The notes below the pieces were generated by a model that saw only the letters and a program-made list of their open reading frames with translations, made no database searches and was not told the DNA's origin. Below, one piece after another: positions 1-10,131 of a DNA stretch of 64,000 bases. The DNA lies in the NCBI GenBank assembly GCA_020445255.1, contig JAGRGY010000001.1, forward strand, positions 1-64,000. The letters run 5' to 3'. The translations under genes and the position numbers were made by a program. The stretch comes from Gammaproteobacteria bacterium (lineage in GTDB: Bacteria; Pseudomonadota; Gammaproteobacteria; Chromatiales; Chromatiaceae). Numbering within the stretch: position 1 is the stretch's first letter; every line of letters starts with the position of its first letter.

Positions 1-144
<144 letters not shown>

Positions 145-169
145 GCGGTGGGCGGGGACTCCGAAAGGG

Positions 170-706
170 CTACTGGCCGGGCGCCTGGATCGAGATCTTC
201 ACCCGCTGCTTGCCCTGCGCGGCCGCACCGGCCTTGACCACCGAGCGCACCCGGTCGTACACGATGCGGTCGCTGCGCATCCGGTCCTGTCCCTGCACGA
301 CCTCGGCGTCGCCCGACAACACCAGATTCTCGCTGTCGACCTCGTATTCGACGTGTTTCGCGCGGCCCTGGACGAGCCCCTTGTCCGACTGCTGCTGAAA
401 CTGCACCGGGCTGCCGTCGGCGACGATCTTCGACGTCTTGCGGCCCTGCTGGTGCACGGTGACGATATCCGCCTGCAGGTGGATCGTGCCCTGGCGCAGG
501 TCGACGTCGCCCTTGTAGATGCTCACGCCCTTACCTTCGTCAATGTCGACGCTGTCTGCGGCGAGTTCGATCGGCTGGCGGCGATCCGATTCCAGGGCGA
601 ATGCGGCGCTCGTCGCGAGCAGCGCGATCAGCAGCGCCACGCACCGCGGGCTGCTTCGGTACTTCGGGTGGCGTGAGTCAGTTGTCGTTTGCCGGGCCGG
701 GGACAT
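170..706 (-). CDS. lptA: LPS transport periplasmic protein LptA
   Basis: A 178-residue protein with an N-terminal signal peptide (hydrophobic stretch about residues 23-37, [15 protein letters not shown]). It then shows the OstA/LptA beta-jellyroll pattern: [21 protein letters not shown], the repeated G-D-V/A segments and [16 protein letters not shown] near residues 130-145. LptA polymerises in the periplasm and bridges LptC to LptD so that LPS crosses to the outer membrane. Its start overlaps the lptC end by 29 bp, which suggests translational coupling, and lptB follows 25 bp later. Length and neighbours match the family. Confidence 0.95.
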   Translation of the reverse strand: MSPARQTTTDSRHPKYRSSPRCVALLIALLATSAAFALESDRRQPIELAADSVDIDEGKGVSIYKGDVDLRQGTIHLQADIVTVHQQGRKTSKIVADGSPVQFQQQSDKGLVQGRAKHVEYEVDSENLVLSGDAEVVQGQDRMRSDRIVYDRVRSVVKAGAAAQGKQRVKISIQAPGQ

Positions 707-1259
707 AGTAGCCTTTCACCTGAGACAGAAACTTGAGCCGCGACGGTGGCCGCAGCCAGGCCTGCATGCCGGTCGCGTCGAGCCAGTCGCGATCGGTTTC
801 TACCCTAACCTTTTCGTCGGTTTCCGCATAGTCCTCGCGCGGCTGGACGCGCAGATCGCGGGTCGTGATCTGTACCGGTCGGCTGCGTTGGCCGCCGTCG
901 CGCGTGACCGAGACGTCGCCGCTGAGCAGCACCAGGTCGCCGTTGGCCGAGACCAGCGCGCCGTCGGCCGCGACCTGCCACGGCGGGTCATCGGCCTGGT
1001 AGACGGTCAGTCGAGGCCGCTGCAGCTGGGTGGTGTCGTCGTCGACATAGTGGTGTGCGCGCGTCGCACTCAGGCGATGGGCGGGATGCCCGGTTTTGTC
1101 CATCTGCACCACATCGAACCCGGTGAGGTAGTAGTCGATCTCGCGTGGTCCGTTCGTGGGCGCCGGTTCGTGCGATGGGGGCTCGGACTCGACCAGCCAC
1201 CAGCTTGCACCCGCGGCGGCCAGCAGCAGCAAGGCGAGGACGGGTCTATAGCGGCGCAT
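678..1259 (-). CDS. lptC: LPS export protein LptC
   Basis: A 193-residue bitopic inner-membrane protein. It has one N-terminal transmembrane helix (about residues 5-22, RPVLALLLLAAAGASWWLV) and a periplasmic beta-jellyroll domain. The segment YYLTGFDVVQMDKTGHPAHRL (residues about 43-63) is the usual LptC opening, and LVLLSGDVSVTRDGG lies further on. LptC accepts LPS from LptBFG and passes it to LptA. The gene lies 34 bp after kdsC and overlaps lptA by 29 bp. The length is normal for the family, and sequence conservation is low, as is usual for LptC. Confidence 0.93.
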   Translation of the reverse strand: MRRYRPVLALLLLAAAGASWWLVESEPPSHEPAPTNGPREIDYYLTGFDVVQMDKTGHPAHRLSATRAHHYVDDDTTQLQRPRLTVYQADDPPWQVAADGALVSANGDLVLLSGDVSVTRDGGQRSRPVQITTRDLRVQPREDYAETDEKVRVETDRDWLDATGMQAWLRPPSRLKFLSQVKGYYVPGPANDN

Positions 1260-1293
1260 GGGTCAGCTGCGGTGTGCGCGCGTGGCGGGACCG

Positions 1294-1818
1294 CTAGGCG
1301 GTATAGGCCTGCAGCATGCGCTGCAGGTTGTCCTGGGCGTCCATGATCATTTCACACACCTCGCGCGCGGCGCCGCGACCGCCGCCGCTCGGCGTGATCC
1401 AGTGCGCGTGCTGCTTGGCGAGCTCGTGTGCGTCCTGCACCGCGATCGCCAGTCCGACCCGGGTCATCACCGGCAGGTCGACGACGTCGTCGCCGACATA
1501 GGCGATCTGCGCGTCGTCGAGGCCGGTCACCTGCTTGAGTTCCGCGTAGGCGGGAAGTTTGTCGCGCTTGCCCTGGTAGACGTGCTGCACGCCGAGGCTG
1601 GCCATGCGGATGCGCACGACCTCGGAGGTGCGGCCGGTGATGATCGCGATCTGCACCCCGGTCTGCTGCAGCATGACCATGCCGTGGCCGTCCTTCGAAT
1701 TGAACGCCTTGTATTCCTGGCCGTCGTCGCCGAGGAACAGGCTGCCGTCGGTCAGTACGCCGTCGACGTCGAAGATGATCAGGCGAATGGCCGCGGCCTT
1801 GCGCTGGATGTCCTGCAT
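1294..1818 (-). CDS. kdsC: 3-deoxy-D-manno-octulosonate 8-phosphate phosphatase KdsC
   Basis: A 174-residue HAD-family phosphatase without a cap domain. The nucleophile motif is FDVDGVLTDGSLF at about residues 15-27. Motif II is IITGRTS. The basic residue and acidic motif follow at GKRDKLPAY and YVGDDVVDLPVM. KdsC dephosphorylates Kdo-8-phosphate to free Kdo for the LPS inner core and acts in the cytoplasm as a tetramer. It sits between kdsD and lptC, so Kdo synthesis and LPS export are in one operon. It is 34 bp from lptC and 28 bp from the kdsD stop. Confidence 0.95.
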   Translation of the reverse strand: MQDIQRKAAAIRLIIFDVDGVLTDGSLFLGDDGQEYKAFNSKDGHGMVMLQQTGVQIAIITGRTSEVVRIRMASLGVQHVYQGKRDKLPAYAELKQVTGLDDAQIAYVGDDVVDLPVMTRVGLAIAVQDAHELAKQHAHWITPSGGGRGAAREVCEMIMDAQDNLQRMLQAYTA

Positions 1819-1846
1819 GGTGTGGTTCCCCGGTACTGCGGTCGGT

Positions 1847-2824
1847 TCAGACGACCCCTGCGCGCAGCAGGTCGTGCATGTTGAGTGCGCCGCACAACTG
1901 ATCGTTGGCGTCGATCACGAGCAACGCATTGATTTTCTTCTCTTCCATCAGATTGAGCGCCTCGGCGGCGAGGCGGTCGGGTGCGATGCGTTTGCCGCCC
2001 GGCGTCATCACGTCGGCGACCGTCGCGTTGCGCACGTCGAGGCCGCGATCGAGGCAGCGGCGCAGGTCGCCGTCGGTGAACACCCCGAGCGCGCGACCGT
2101 CGGCGTCGACCACGGCTGTCATCCCCAGCCCCTTGGCCGTCATCTCCATCAATGCGTCGCGCACCGGTGCGTCGCGGCGCACGGCAGGGATCGCGTCGCC
2201 CTTGTGCATGATGTCGTGCACGTGCAGCAACAGCCGGCGGCCGAGGCTGCCGCCCGGATGCGACATCGCGAAGTCCTCGGCGGTGAACCCGCGCGCCTCG
2301 AGCAGCGCGATCGCCAGCGCGTCGCCCATGACCAGCGCCGCCGTGGTGCTCGCGGTCGGCGCGAGGTCCAGCGGGCAGGCCTCCTTGGCGACGCTGACAT
2401 CGAGGTTCACATTGGCCTCGCGCGCCAGTGTCGACGCCGGTTTACCGGTCATGCTGACCAGCGGCGCGCCCATGCGCTTGATCAGCGGCACGATGGTGAC
2501 GATCTCGCTGGTCTCGCCCGAGTTCGACAGCGCAAGCACGACGTCGTTTGGCGTGATCATACCGAGGTCGCCGTGGCTGGCCTCGCCGGGGTGGACGAAG
2601 AACGCCGGGCTTCCGGTGCTGGCCAGGGTCGCCGCGATCTTGTTGGCGATGTGCCCGGACTTGCCCATGCCGGTGACGACGATCCGTCCCTGGCAGGCGT
2701 GCATGTACTCGCATGCGCGCACGAAGGCGTCGTCGATACGCTGCTCCAGGGCGCGCACCGCGTCCGCCTCGATGCCGATCACGCTGACGCCGGACTTGCG
2801 CAGTTCAACGGCGTTCAGGTCCAT
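1847..2824 (-). CDS. kdsD: D-arabinose 5-phosphate isomerase KdsD
   Basis: A 325-residue protein with an N-terminal SIS sugar-isomerase domain (about residues 40-170: VVTGMGKSGHIANKIAATL, then LALSNSGETSEI) and two C-terminal CBS domains (about 205-325, starting at HDIMHKGDAIP). It interconverts ribulose-5-phosphate and arabinose-5-phosphate, the first committed step to Kdo. The frame stays open far upstream to about 4756 because of high GC. I place the start at the ATG at 2824 (MDLNAVELRKSG), where homology begins and length matches the family. The gene follows yrbG by 71 bp. Confidence 0.95.
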   Translation of the reverse strand: MDLNAVELRKSGVSVIGIEADAVRALEQRIDDAFVRACEYMHACQGRIVVTGMGKSGHIANKIAATLASTGSPAFFVHPGEASHGDLGMITPNDVVLALSNSGETSEIVTIVPLIKRMGAPLVSMTGKPASTLAREANVNLDVSVAKEACPLDLAPTASTTAALVMGDALAIALLEARGFTAEDFAMSHPGGSLGRRLLLHVHDIMHKGDAIPAVRRDAPVRDALMEMTAKGLGMTAVVDADGRALGVFTDGDLRRCLDRGLDVRNATVADVMTPGGKRIAPDRLAAEALNLMEEKKINALLVIDANDQLCGALNMHDLLRAGVV

Positions 2825-2895
2825 GTTCGATCCTCTTCGCTTAAGGGACGTCCGGGTGGCCGGGCCCGGTTTGTCGAGTGACCGACGACCCATGG

Positions 2896-3867
2896 TCAGG
2901 CTGAGTGTGCCTCGAATACCAGCCACCCCTGGTAAGCGACGAAGCAGATCAGCAGCAGGCCGCCTTCGGTTCGGTTGATGATGCCATGGGTGCGCGAACC
3001 GCGTCCCATGACGAACAGCGCCAGGGTCAGCGCGAGCATGACCAGCATGTCGCGGGTGACGGCCTCGGGGGGGATCGGGCCCGGCGCCAGCAGGCCCGGT
3101 ACCCCGAGAACGGCGAGCAGGTTCCACAGATTCGAACCCACCACGTTGCCGATCGCCAGATCGGGCTCGTTCTTCAGCGCGCTCACGATGCTGGCCGCGA
3201 GTTCGGGCAGGCTGGTGCCGATCGCGACGATGGTCAGACCGATGACCAGGTCGCTGACGCCGAGCATCGTCGCGATCTCGACGGCGCCCCAGACCAGCAT
3301 GCGTGAGCTCACGATCAAGGTCGCCAGACCGACCAGGAACCACAACGTCGCGGCGGCATTGCCGAGGTCGGTCGGGATCTCGGCCTCGATTTCCTCGGCC
3401 AGCGGGTCGTGGGCGCGTCGTCTCAGGCCGATTCGGACCAGTACCAGCAGGGTCACGATCAGTGCGACCATCAACACGATGCCGTCGCCGCGACCGAGTT
3501 CGTCGTCGTACAGCAACAGGAAGGTGCCGACACTGACCAGCAGCAGCAGCGGGTACTCGCGCCGCAGCATGTCGGATTGGACTGTAAGTGGCGCAATCAG
3601 CGCCGTTGCGCCCAATATCAATGCAATATTGGCGATGTTCGACCCGATTGCATTGCCGATCGCGAGCCCGACATTGCCCTGCACCGCGGCCATCGCCGAG
3701 ACCAGGATCTCGGGTGCGGAGGTGCCAAAACCAACGATCGTCAGACCGACCAGCAGTGGCGGCACCCCGAGGTTTCGGGCGAGTGCGGCGGCGCCGGTGA
3801 CGAAGCGGTCGGCACCCCAGACGAGGAGCCCGAGACCCAACAGGATGGAGACGGCGGCGATCAGCAT
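2896..3867 (-). CDS. yrbG: Calcium/sodium antiporter, YrbG family
   Basis: A 323-residue multi-pass membrane protein built as two inverted CaCA repeats. The first alpha-repeat motif is VGLTIVGFGTSAPEILVS (about residues 40-57) and the second is IGLTIVAIGTSLPELAASI (about 215-235). Each is followed by a GN-GSN pair (AIGNAIGSNIANI, AIGNVVGSNLWNL). These are the ion-binding segments of K+-dependent or independent Na+/Ca2+ exchangers. I chose the ATG at 3867 because the protein then begins directly with the first membrane helix (MLIAAVSILLGLGLLVWG). As in enterobacteria, yrbG heads the kdsD-kdsC-lptCAB operon. Confidence 0.92.
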   Translation of the reverse strand: MLIAAVSILLGLGLLVWGADRFVTGAAALARNLGVPPLLVGLTIVGFGTSAPEILVSAMAAVQGNVGLAIGNAIGSNIANIALILGATALIAPLTVQSDMLRREYPLLLLVSVGTFLLLYDDELGRGDGIVLMVALIVTLLVLVRIGLRRRAHDPLAEEIEAEIPTDLGNAAATLWFLVGLATLIVSSRMLVWGAVEIATMLGVSDLVIGLTIVAIGTSLPELAASIVSALKNEPDLAIGNVVGSNLWNLLAVLGVPGLLAPGPIPPEAVTRDMLVMLALTLALFVMGRGSRTHGIINRTEGGLLLICFVAYQGWLVFEAHSA

Positions 3868-3992
3868 CGCGCTCGTGGGGGTGGCCAAAGGAACGCGGAT
3901 TGTGGCGAAAGGTGTCGGGCTTGTCCAAGCGGCCGGACAGGGGCCGTCGATCATCCGGCTGCGATGCGCAGCGAGGGTCCTTCGCGCTGGGC

Positions 3993-4178
3993 TCAGTCGG
4001 CACTGACCCTGGTATTTCCGCAGCGTGCGCAGCGATAGCGGGTGACCAGCCGCCCGAGTTTGACGTCGAACACCGCGGCCTTGTCGACCTCCCATTTGTG
4101 ATGGCCGTGCCGGCACAGTGTCTTTCCGCGATGGCGCTCACTGGCCTTGCGCGGTTTGAACCGTAGAATCTCGCCCAT
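3993..4178 (-). CDS. Small zinc-ribbon-like protein of unknown function
   Basis: A 61-residue basic protein starting MGEILRFKPRKASERHRG. It has a possible four-ligand metal site: C-x2-H near residue 22 (LCRHGHHKW) and C-x2-C near residue 51 (YRCARCGNTR). It lies upstream of yrbG on the same strand (125 bp between its stop and the yrbG ATG) and is divergent from the next gene. I do not know a function. The spaced Cys/His pairs and the KxR-rich N-terminus argue that it is a real small protein, perhaps nucleic-acid binding, but this is inference. Confidence 0.6.
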   Translation of the reverse strand: MGEILRFKPRKASERHRGKTLCRHGHHKWEVDKAAVFDVKLGRLVTRYRCARCGNTRVSAD

Positions 4179-4317
4179 GCTTTACCGTTGCGCGTTGCCC
4201 GCCAGTCGGGGTTTCGAGTCCCGATGATAGCCCGCCTGCCACAGCGCGCGCGCGTTCGCGGCGCGGTTCCGGTCGGCTGCCGCGCCGCGCTGCGGGTGCG
4301 ATGCCACGGGGCGCCGC

Positions 4318-4869
4318 ATGCCGGCTGATGGACGGGTGCGGCTGCGCCTGGGCACCGTCGGCTGGGAGCGGGCCGACTGGCTGCGCGACTACTACCCCGC
4401 GGATATCCCGGACGACTGGCGTCTGGCGTATTACGCCAACGACTGCGACTGCGTACTGATCCCGCGCGCGCTGTGGGAGCGTGGCGACCCGTCGGCGCTC
4501 GGTGCCCAGATCGACGAGGCGCCCGGCACGCTACGGTGTTTTGTCGAGGTCGGCGACGTGCGTCCGCGAGCGTGCCCGCTGACAGACCGGCTGCGACCCG
4601 GGTGTGATGTGCTGTTGACTGCGTCGCCGGACCCCGGTTTCGAGCACCTGCCGCAATGGGTCGCCGATGGTGCGGACGCCTGGCACGATCCCGGGTCGAC
4701 GCAGCGGCTGCTGCGCTGGGCCGCGCTGGATGAGGACATGCGTGCCTGGCGCGCACGCGCCGCTGCGCTCGATCCGCGCACGACAGCGCTGGTCATCGAC
4801 GGCAAACGGGCCAGCCCGGCCCGGATTCGCGAGTTGCGCACCTTGCTGCAACTGCTGGGACGCGCCTGA
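4318..4869 (+). CDS. DUF72-like protein, shortened
   Basis: A 183-residue protein. Its first part (VRLRLGTVGWERADWLRDYYP, residues 7-27, then WRLAYYANDCDCVLIPRALW) resembles the start of DUF72/YecE TIM-barrel proteins, whose N-terminus reads IGTSGWSY..W...FYP. Typical DUF72 proteins are about 240-300 residues, so this would be a reduced relative. The C-terminal half (DGKRASPARIRELRTLLQLLG) does not resemble the family. It stands alone between the divergent LPS operon and mlaF, at the junction where yrbG and mlaF are normally adjacent. The function of DUF72 is unknown. The relationship is by eye only. Confidence 0.6.
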   Translation: MPADGRVRLRLGTVGWERADWLRDYYPADIPDDWRLAYYANDCDCVLIPRALWERGDPSALGAQIDEAPGTLRCFVEVGDVRPRACPLTDRLRPGCDVLLTASPDPGFEHLPQWVADGADAWHDPGSTQRLLRWAALDEDMRAWRARAAALDPRTTALVIDGKRASPARIRELRTLLQLLGRA

Positions 4870-4971
4870 ACCGGCCTTGACGCCCCGCGGCACGCCACAG
4901 ACAATCTAGCGTTTGCACAGCAACCGGCCGGCACGCAAACGGATTTTTCCCTCCCCCGGCAACAGCCAGAC

Positions 4972-5796
4972 ATGAGTCCCAGCCCTGCATCAAAAGACGT
5001 CCTGGTCCGGATCCGCGGTCTCTCGTTCAATCGCGGCCGCCGGGTGATCTTCGACAAGATCGATCTGGACATCCTGCGCGGCAGCGTGACCGCGATCATG
5101 GGGCCGTCCGGCACCGGCAAGACCACGCTGCTGAAGCTGATCGGTGGCCAGCTGCGTCCGGACGCCGGCACGATCGAGGTGGACGGGCTGGACGTGCACG
5201 CCCTGTCGACCCGGGAGCTGTACCGTCTGCGCATCCGCATGGGCATGCTGTTCCAGAGCGGCGCGCTGCTGACCGACCTCAGCGTATTCGACAACATCGC
5301 CTACCCACTGCGCGAACACACCCGCCTGAGTGCGTCGATGATCCGCAAGCTGGTGCTGCTGAAGCTCGAGGCGGTCGGGCTGCGCGGCGTACACGACATG
5401 ATGCCGGCCGCGTTGTCGGGCGGGATGGCGCGCCGCGTCGCAATGGCCAGAGCGATCGCGCTCGACCCGATGATGATCATGTACGACGAGCCGTTCACCG
5501 GTCAGGATCCGATCTCGATGGGCGTGCTGGTGCGTCTGATCCGGCGTCTGAACGACGCCGCGCGCGTCAGCAGCATCGTCGTGTCGCACGACGTCGCCGA
5601 GACCCTGTCGATCGCCGATCGGGCATACGTGATCTCCGAGGGCAAGGTGGTCGAGTCAGGCACGCCGGAACAGCTGCGCAACAGCCACAGCGCGTCAACG
5701 CGCCAGTTCATCGACGGTCTGTCGGATGGACCGGTGGCGTTTCACTACCCGACACAGACGTCGCTCGCCGACGAGCTGTTGGAGGGCAGGGCGTGA
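4972..5796 (+). CDS. mlaF: Phospholipid transport ABC ATPase MlaF
   Basis: A 274-residue ABC ATPase. Walker A is GPSGTGKTT (about residues 44-52), the signature is ALSGGMARRVAMARA (about 144-158), Walker B is MIMYDEPFTGQDP, and the switch histidine is in VSHDVAET. The EPFTGQDP form with an F after the catalytic Glu-Pro is typical of MlaF. It energises the MlaFEDB complex that moves phospholipids between the inner membrane and MlaC to keep outer-membrane lipid asymmetry. It starts the plus-strand mlaFEDCB operon, and its stop overlaps mlaE by 4 bp. Confidence 0.96.
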   Translation: MSPSPASKDVLVRIRGLSFNRGRRVIFDKIDLDILRGSVTAIMGPSGTGKTTLLKLIGGQLRPDAGTIEVDGLDVHALSTRELYRLRIRMGMLFQSGALLTDLSVFDNIAYPLREHTRLSASMIRKLVLLKLEAVGLRGVHDMMPAALSGGMARRVAMARAIALDPMMIMYDEPFTGQDPISMGVLVRLIRRLNDAARVSSIVVSHDVAETLSIADRAYVISEGKVVESGTPEQLRNSHSASTRQFIDGLSDGPVAFHYPTQTSLADELLEGRA

Positions 5797-6569
5797 TCGA
5801 CTGGCTGGCGTCGCTGGGACGGGTCGGCCTGACCAGCGCGGCCCGGCTGGGTCGCGCGAACCTGCTGATGTTCGCGATGTGGGGTGGAATCCCGGCGATG
5901 TTGCGGCGGCCGCGCCTGCTGCTCGAGCAGCTTTACTCGGTCGGCGTGTTGACCATATTGATCATCGCCGTGTCGGGCACCTTCGTGGGCATGGTGCTGG
6001 GGCTGCAGGGGTACTACATCCTGTCGCGCTTCGGTGCCGAGGCGACGCTCGGGGTCATGGTCGCGGCATCGCTGGTGCGAGAACTGGGCCCGGTGGTGAC
6101 GGCGCTGTTGTTTGCCGGGCGCGCCGGGTCGGCGCTGGCCGCGGAGATCGGCCTGATGAAATCCACCGAGCAGCTGTCCGGACTCGAGATGATGGCGGTC
6201 AATCCGCAGCACCGCGTGCTGACACCGCGGCTGGTCGCCGGCATCCTGTCGATGCCGCTGCTGGCGGCGATGTTCAGCATGCTCGGTGTGTACGGCGGCT
6301 GGTTCGTCGGTGTCGGCCTGCTCGGCGTCGACGACGGCACCTATTGGGTGCAGATGCAGTCGCAGATCGACTGGCACGAGGACATCATCAACGGGGTGAT
6401 CAAATCGCTGGTGTTCGGAGTCGTGTGCACCTGGATCGCGATTTTTCAGGGCTACGACTGCGTGCCGACGTCGGAGGGTGTCAGCCGCGCGACCACGCGC
6501 ACCGTGGTGCACTCCTCGCTGGCGGTGCTGGGCCTGGATTTCGTTTTGACGGCGCTGATGTTCAACTGA
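5793..6569 (+). CDS. mlaE: Phospholipid transport permease MlaE
   Basis: A 258-residue integral membrane permease of the MlaE family with about five hydrophobic segments. It shows conserved stretches such as LIIAVSGTFVGMVLGLQGYYIL (residues about 53-74), RELGPVVTALLFAGRAGSALAAEIG (about 94-118) and the late GYDCVPTSEGVSRATTRTVV segment, which is highly conserved. It forms the membrane channel of MlaFEDB. The GTG start overlaps the mlaF stop, and mlaD follows 15 bp after the stop. Confidence 0.95.
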   Translation: MIDWLASLGRVGLTSAARLGRANLLMFAMWGGIPAMLRRPRLLLEQLYSVGVLTILIIAVSGTFVGMVLGLQGYYILSRFGAEATLGVMVAASLVRELGPVVTALLFAGRAGSALAAEIGLMKSTEQLSGLEMMAVNPQHRVLTPRLVAGILSMPLLAAMFSMLGVYGGWFVGVGLLGVDDGTYWVQMQSQIDWHEDIINGVIKSLVFGVVCTWIAIFQGYDCVPTSEGVSRATTRTVVHSSLAVLGLDFVLTALMFN

Positions 6570-6584
6570 ACGCGGGAACTGAAT

Positions 6585-7055
6585 ATGTCGAAGACCACAC
6601 AACTCGAGGTACTGGTCGGGGCCTTCATCGCTGCCGGCTTCGTCGCGCTGTTCTTCCTGGCGATGCAGGTCAGCAATCTGGGCACCCTCAACTCCGGGGA
6701 CTCGTACCAGGTCAAGGCGCGCTTCGACAACATCGGCGGCCTGAAGGTCAAGGCACCGGTCACGCTGGCGGGTGTCGAGGTCGGGCGCGTGCTCGACATC
6801 TACTATGACGCGAAGGATTTTCGCGCGGTTGCGGTTTTGGGAATCTATTCCCAATACAATCAGATCCCGGATGATACCTTTGCCAAGATCCTGACCGCCG
6901 GGCTGCTCGGCGAACAGTACGTCGGCCTGGACCCGGGCGGCAGCGAAAGCATGCTTAAAGAGGGCAGCGAGATTGCCGTTACGCAGTCTGCGCTCGTGCT
7001 CGAGGATGTCGTCGGGCAGTTCATCTACGGCAAGGCACAGGAAGGAGCGAAATGA
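6585..7055 (+). CDS. mlaD: Phospholipid-binding MCE protein MlaD
   Basis: A 156-residue protein with one N-terminal transmembrane helix (about residues 9-28, VGAFIAAGFVALFFLAMQVS) and a single MCE domain (about 38-120, with FDNIGGLKVKAPVTLAGVEVGRV). It contains the conserved AGLLGEQYVGLDPGG segment. MlaD forms the hexameric ring on the periplasmic face of MlaFEDB that passes phospholipid to MlaC. The mlaC ATG overlaps its stop (ATGA). The length is normal for the family. Confidence 0.95.
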   Translation: MSKTTQLEVLVGAFIAAGFVALFFLAMQVSNLGTLNSGDSYQVKARFDNIGGLKVKAPVTLAGVEVGRVLDIYYDAKDFRAVAVLGIYSQYNQIPDDTFAKILTAGLLGEQYVGLDPGGSESMLKEGSEIAVTQSALVLEDVVGQFIYGKAQEGAK

Positions 7056-7669
7056 TGCGTAATCCCAGTGGTATGCGCGCCCTGATAGCGGTACTGGTGC
7101 TGCTGTCGACGTGCGTTGTGGCGGCCGTCGATGACCCGCAGGCGCTGGTACGTCAGACCGCCGACAAGGTGCTGGCCGAGGTCAGTTCGCGCAAGGCCGA
7201 ACTGGAGGCCGATCCGAGGCTCATCTATCCGCTGGTCGAGAGCACGGTGCTGCCGCATTTCGATTTCCGTGCGATGTCGCAATCGGCGCTTGGTCGGTTC
7301 TGGCGCGATGCGAGCGATGCGCAGAAAGAGAAGGTGACCGAGGAGTTTCGTGAGCTGCTGGTGCGGACCTACGCCACGGCACTGCTCGGCTATTCGGGGC
7401 AGCAGATCGAGTACCTGCCGGTGCAAATTCCACCCGATGCCGAGCAGGTGCTGATCCCGACCCGTATCGCGTCGTCCGGCGCGCCGCCGGTGCCGATCAA
7501 CTACAGGCTCAAGCGCGACGACGCGCGTTGGCTGGTCTTCGATGTCGTCATTGACGGCGTCAGCCTGATCACCAACTACCGCAGCCAGTTCACCGGGCTG
7601 GTGCGACGTGGCGGCATCGACGGGCTGATTACAGCCCTGGCCGAGAAGAATCGCGGTACGACGCCTTGA
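7052..7669 (+). CDS. mlaC: Periplasmic phospholipid-binding protein MlaC
   Basis: A 205-residue secreted protein with a signal peptide at about residues 1-25 (ALIAVLVLLSTCVVAA). The MlaC fold follows, with PLVESTVLPHFDFRAMSQSALGRFWRDA (about 55-85) and the C-terminal DVVIDGVSLITNYRSQF segment typical of the family. It ferries phospholipids through the periplasm between the outer-membrane MlaA complex and MlaFEDB. It overlaps mlaD at the start and mlaB at the stop, so translation of the operon is probably coupled. Confidence 0.95.
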   Translation: MMRNPSGMRALIAVLVLLSTCVVAAVDDPQALVRQTADKVLAEVSSRKAELEADPRLIYPLVESTVLPHFDFRAMSQSALGRFWRDASDAQKEKVTEEFRELLVRTYATALLGYSGQQIEYLPVQIPPDAEQVLIPTRIASSGAPPVPINYRLKRDDARWLVFDVVIDGVSLITNYRSQFTGLVRRGGIDGLITALAEKNRGTTP

Positions 7670-7977
7670 GCCAGGCCGCGCTGCGTGAGGCGGACGGCGG
7701 GCGCTGGCGGCTTTCGGGGGTACTCGACTTCGCCTCGGTACCTGTCGTCTGGCCGGACCTGCAGCGCGCACTATCCGGCCAGCGGTCGCTGACGTTGACG
7801 CTGGACGGTGTCGAGCGCTCGAACAGTGCCGGCCTGGTGTTGCTGGTCGAGGCCATCGATGCGGCGCGCACCGCAGGCTGTGCGCTCGAGCTGGCCGACA
7901 TACCCGACGAGCTGCTGGACCTGGCGCGCATGTCGAATTGTGTCGATCTGCTGGGCGCTGGGGACGCCGTGTCCTGA
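7666..7977 (+). CDS. mlaB: STAS-domain subunit MlaB
   Basis: A 103-residue STAS-domain protein (LTLDGVERSNSAGLVLLVEAIDAAR at about 44-68, equivalent to the antisigma-antagonist loop). It binds MlaF and stabilises the transporter. The start is a TTG at 7666 that overlaps the mlaC stop, so it depends on coupling. Downstream, an inverted repeat (GGCCCG at 7994-7999 and CGGGCC at 8010-8015) lies in the 115-bp gap before murA; it has no immediate T-run. The bolA-like ibaG gene that normally lies between mlaB and murA is absent. Confidence 0.9.
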   Translation: MSQAALREADGGRWRLSGVLDFASVPVVWPDLQRALSGQRSLTLTLDGVERSNSAGLVLLVEAIDAARTAGCALELADIPDELLDLARMSNCVDLLGAGDAVS

Positions 7978-7987
7978 CGTCGTCTGA

Positions 7988-9352
<1,365 letters not shown>

Positions 9353-9356
9353 TCAC

Positions 9357-10001
9357 ATGGGCGTAGCGATCGAAACCTCACTGACCATCGCGCTGTCGAA
9401 GGGCCGCATCTTCAAAGACACGCTGCCGCTGCTTAAGCACGCCGGCATCGAGCCGATGGACGACCCGGAGACCAGCCGCAAACTGATCCTCGACACCAGT
9501 CATCCCTTGGTGAAGTTCGTGCTGATCCGCGCCACCGACGTACCGACCTACGTGCAGTGGGGCGCGGCCGATCTCGGCGTGGCCGGGAAGGACGTGCTGA
9601 TGGAGCACGGCGGCGACGGCCTGTACGAACCGCTGGATCTCAGGATCGCACGCTGCCGGATGATGGTCGCGGGTCGTCCCGGCGCCGACACCGGTGCGCG
9701 CCGGCTGCGTATCGCGACCAAGTACGTGAACAGCGCGCGCGCGTTTTTCGCCGCGCGTGGCCAGCAGGTCGAGGTGATCAAGCTGTACGGCTCGATGGAG
9801 CTGGCGCCGTTGGTCGGGCTGTCGGAGCTGATCGTCGATCTGGTCGAGTCCGGGAACACGCTGAAGGCCAACGGCCTCGTTCCCCTCGAACACATGTATG
9901 ACATCAGCTCTCGCCTCGTCGTCAACAAGGCGTCGTGGAAGATGAAGCACGCGAGCGTGCGCGCGCTGGTCGATGCGCTGGCCACCGCGGTGGGTAGCTG
10001 A
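9357..10001 (+). CDS. hisG: ATP phosphoribosyltransferase, short form (HisG)
   Basis: A 214-residue enzyme that joins ATP and PRPP in the first step of histidine synthesis. Visible motifs are [18 protein letters not shown] (about 9-26), [18 protein letters not shown] and the PRPP loop region [14 protein letters not shown]. The length shows the short form, which lacks the C-terminal regulatory domain and in known cases needs the HisZ subunit for activity. No hisZ is present in the window. The ATG at 9357 lies 4 bp after murA, so it is probably co-transcribed. Confidence 0.95.
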   Translation: MGVAIETSLTIALSKGRIFKDTLPLLKHAGIEPMDDPETSRKLILDTSHPLVKFVLIRATDVPTYVQWGAADLGVAGKDVLMEHGGDGLYEPLDLRIARCRMMVAGRPGADTGARRLRIATKYVNSARAFFAARGQQVEVIKLYGSMELAPLVGLSELIVDLVESGNTLKANGLVPLEHMYDISSRLVVNKASWKMKHASVRALVDALATAVGS

Positions 10002-10131
10002 GACCCTGCCGCGACGGCGCCAACGGCGGCAACAACAGGGAAAATCCTGGGCTTGGATCACGACACAATCGCGGTATCGTCGATGGCGCGCGCGTAATCC
10101 GCGTCTGCGGTCCGCTCTCCGGAATCTGACA

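Noticed and set aside
1604-2881. A 425-codon plus-strand frame antisense to kdsC and kdsD
   Set aside because: Low-complexity Arg/His/Ala-rich translation with no motif. It mirrors a certain gene on the other strand.
1847-4756. A 969-codon open frame on the minus strand
   Set aside because: Only 1847-2824 is KdsD. The rest is an out-of-frame shadow of yrbG and other genes, kept open by high GC.
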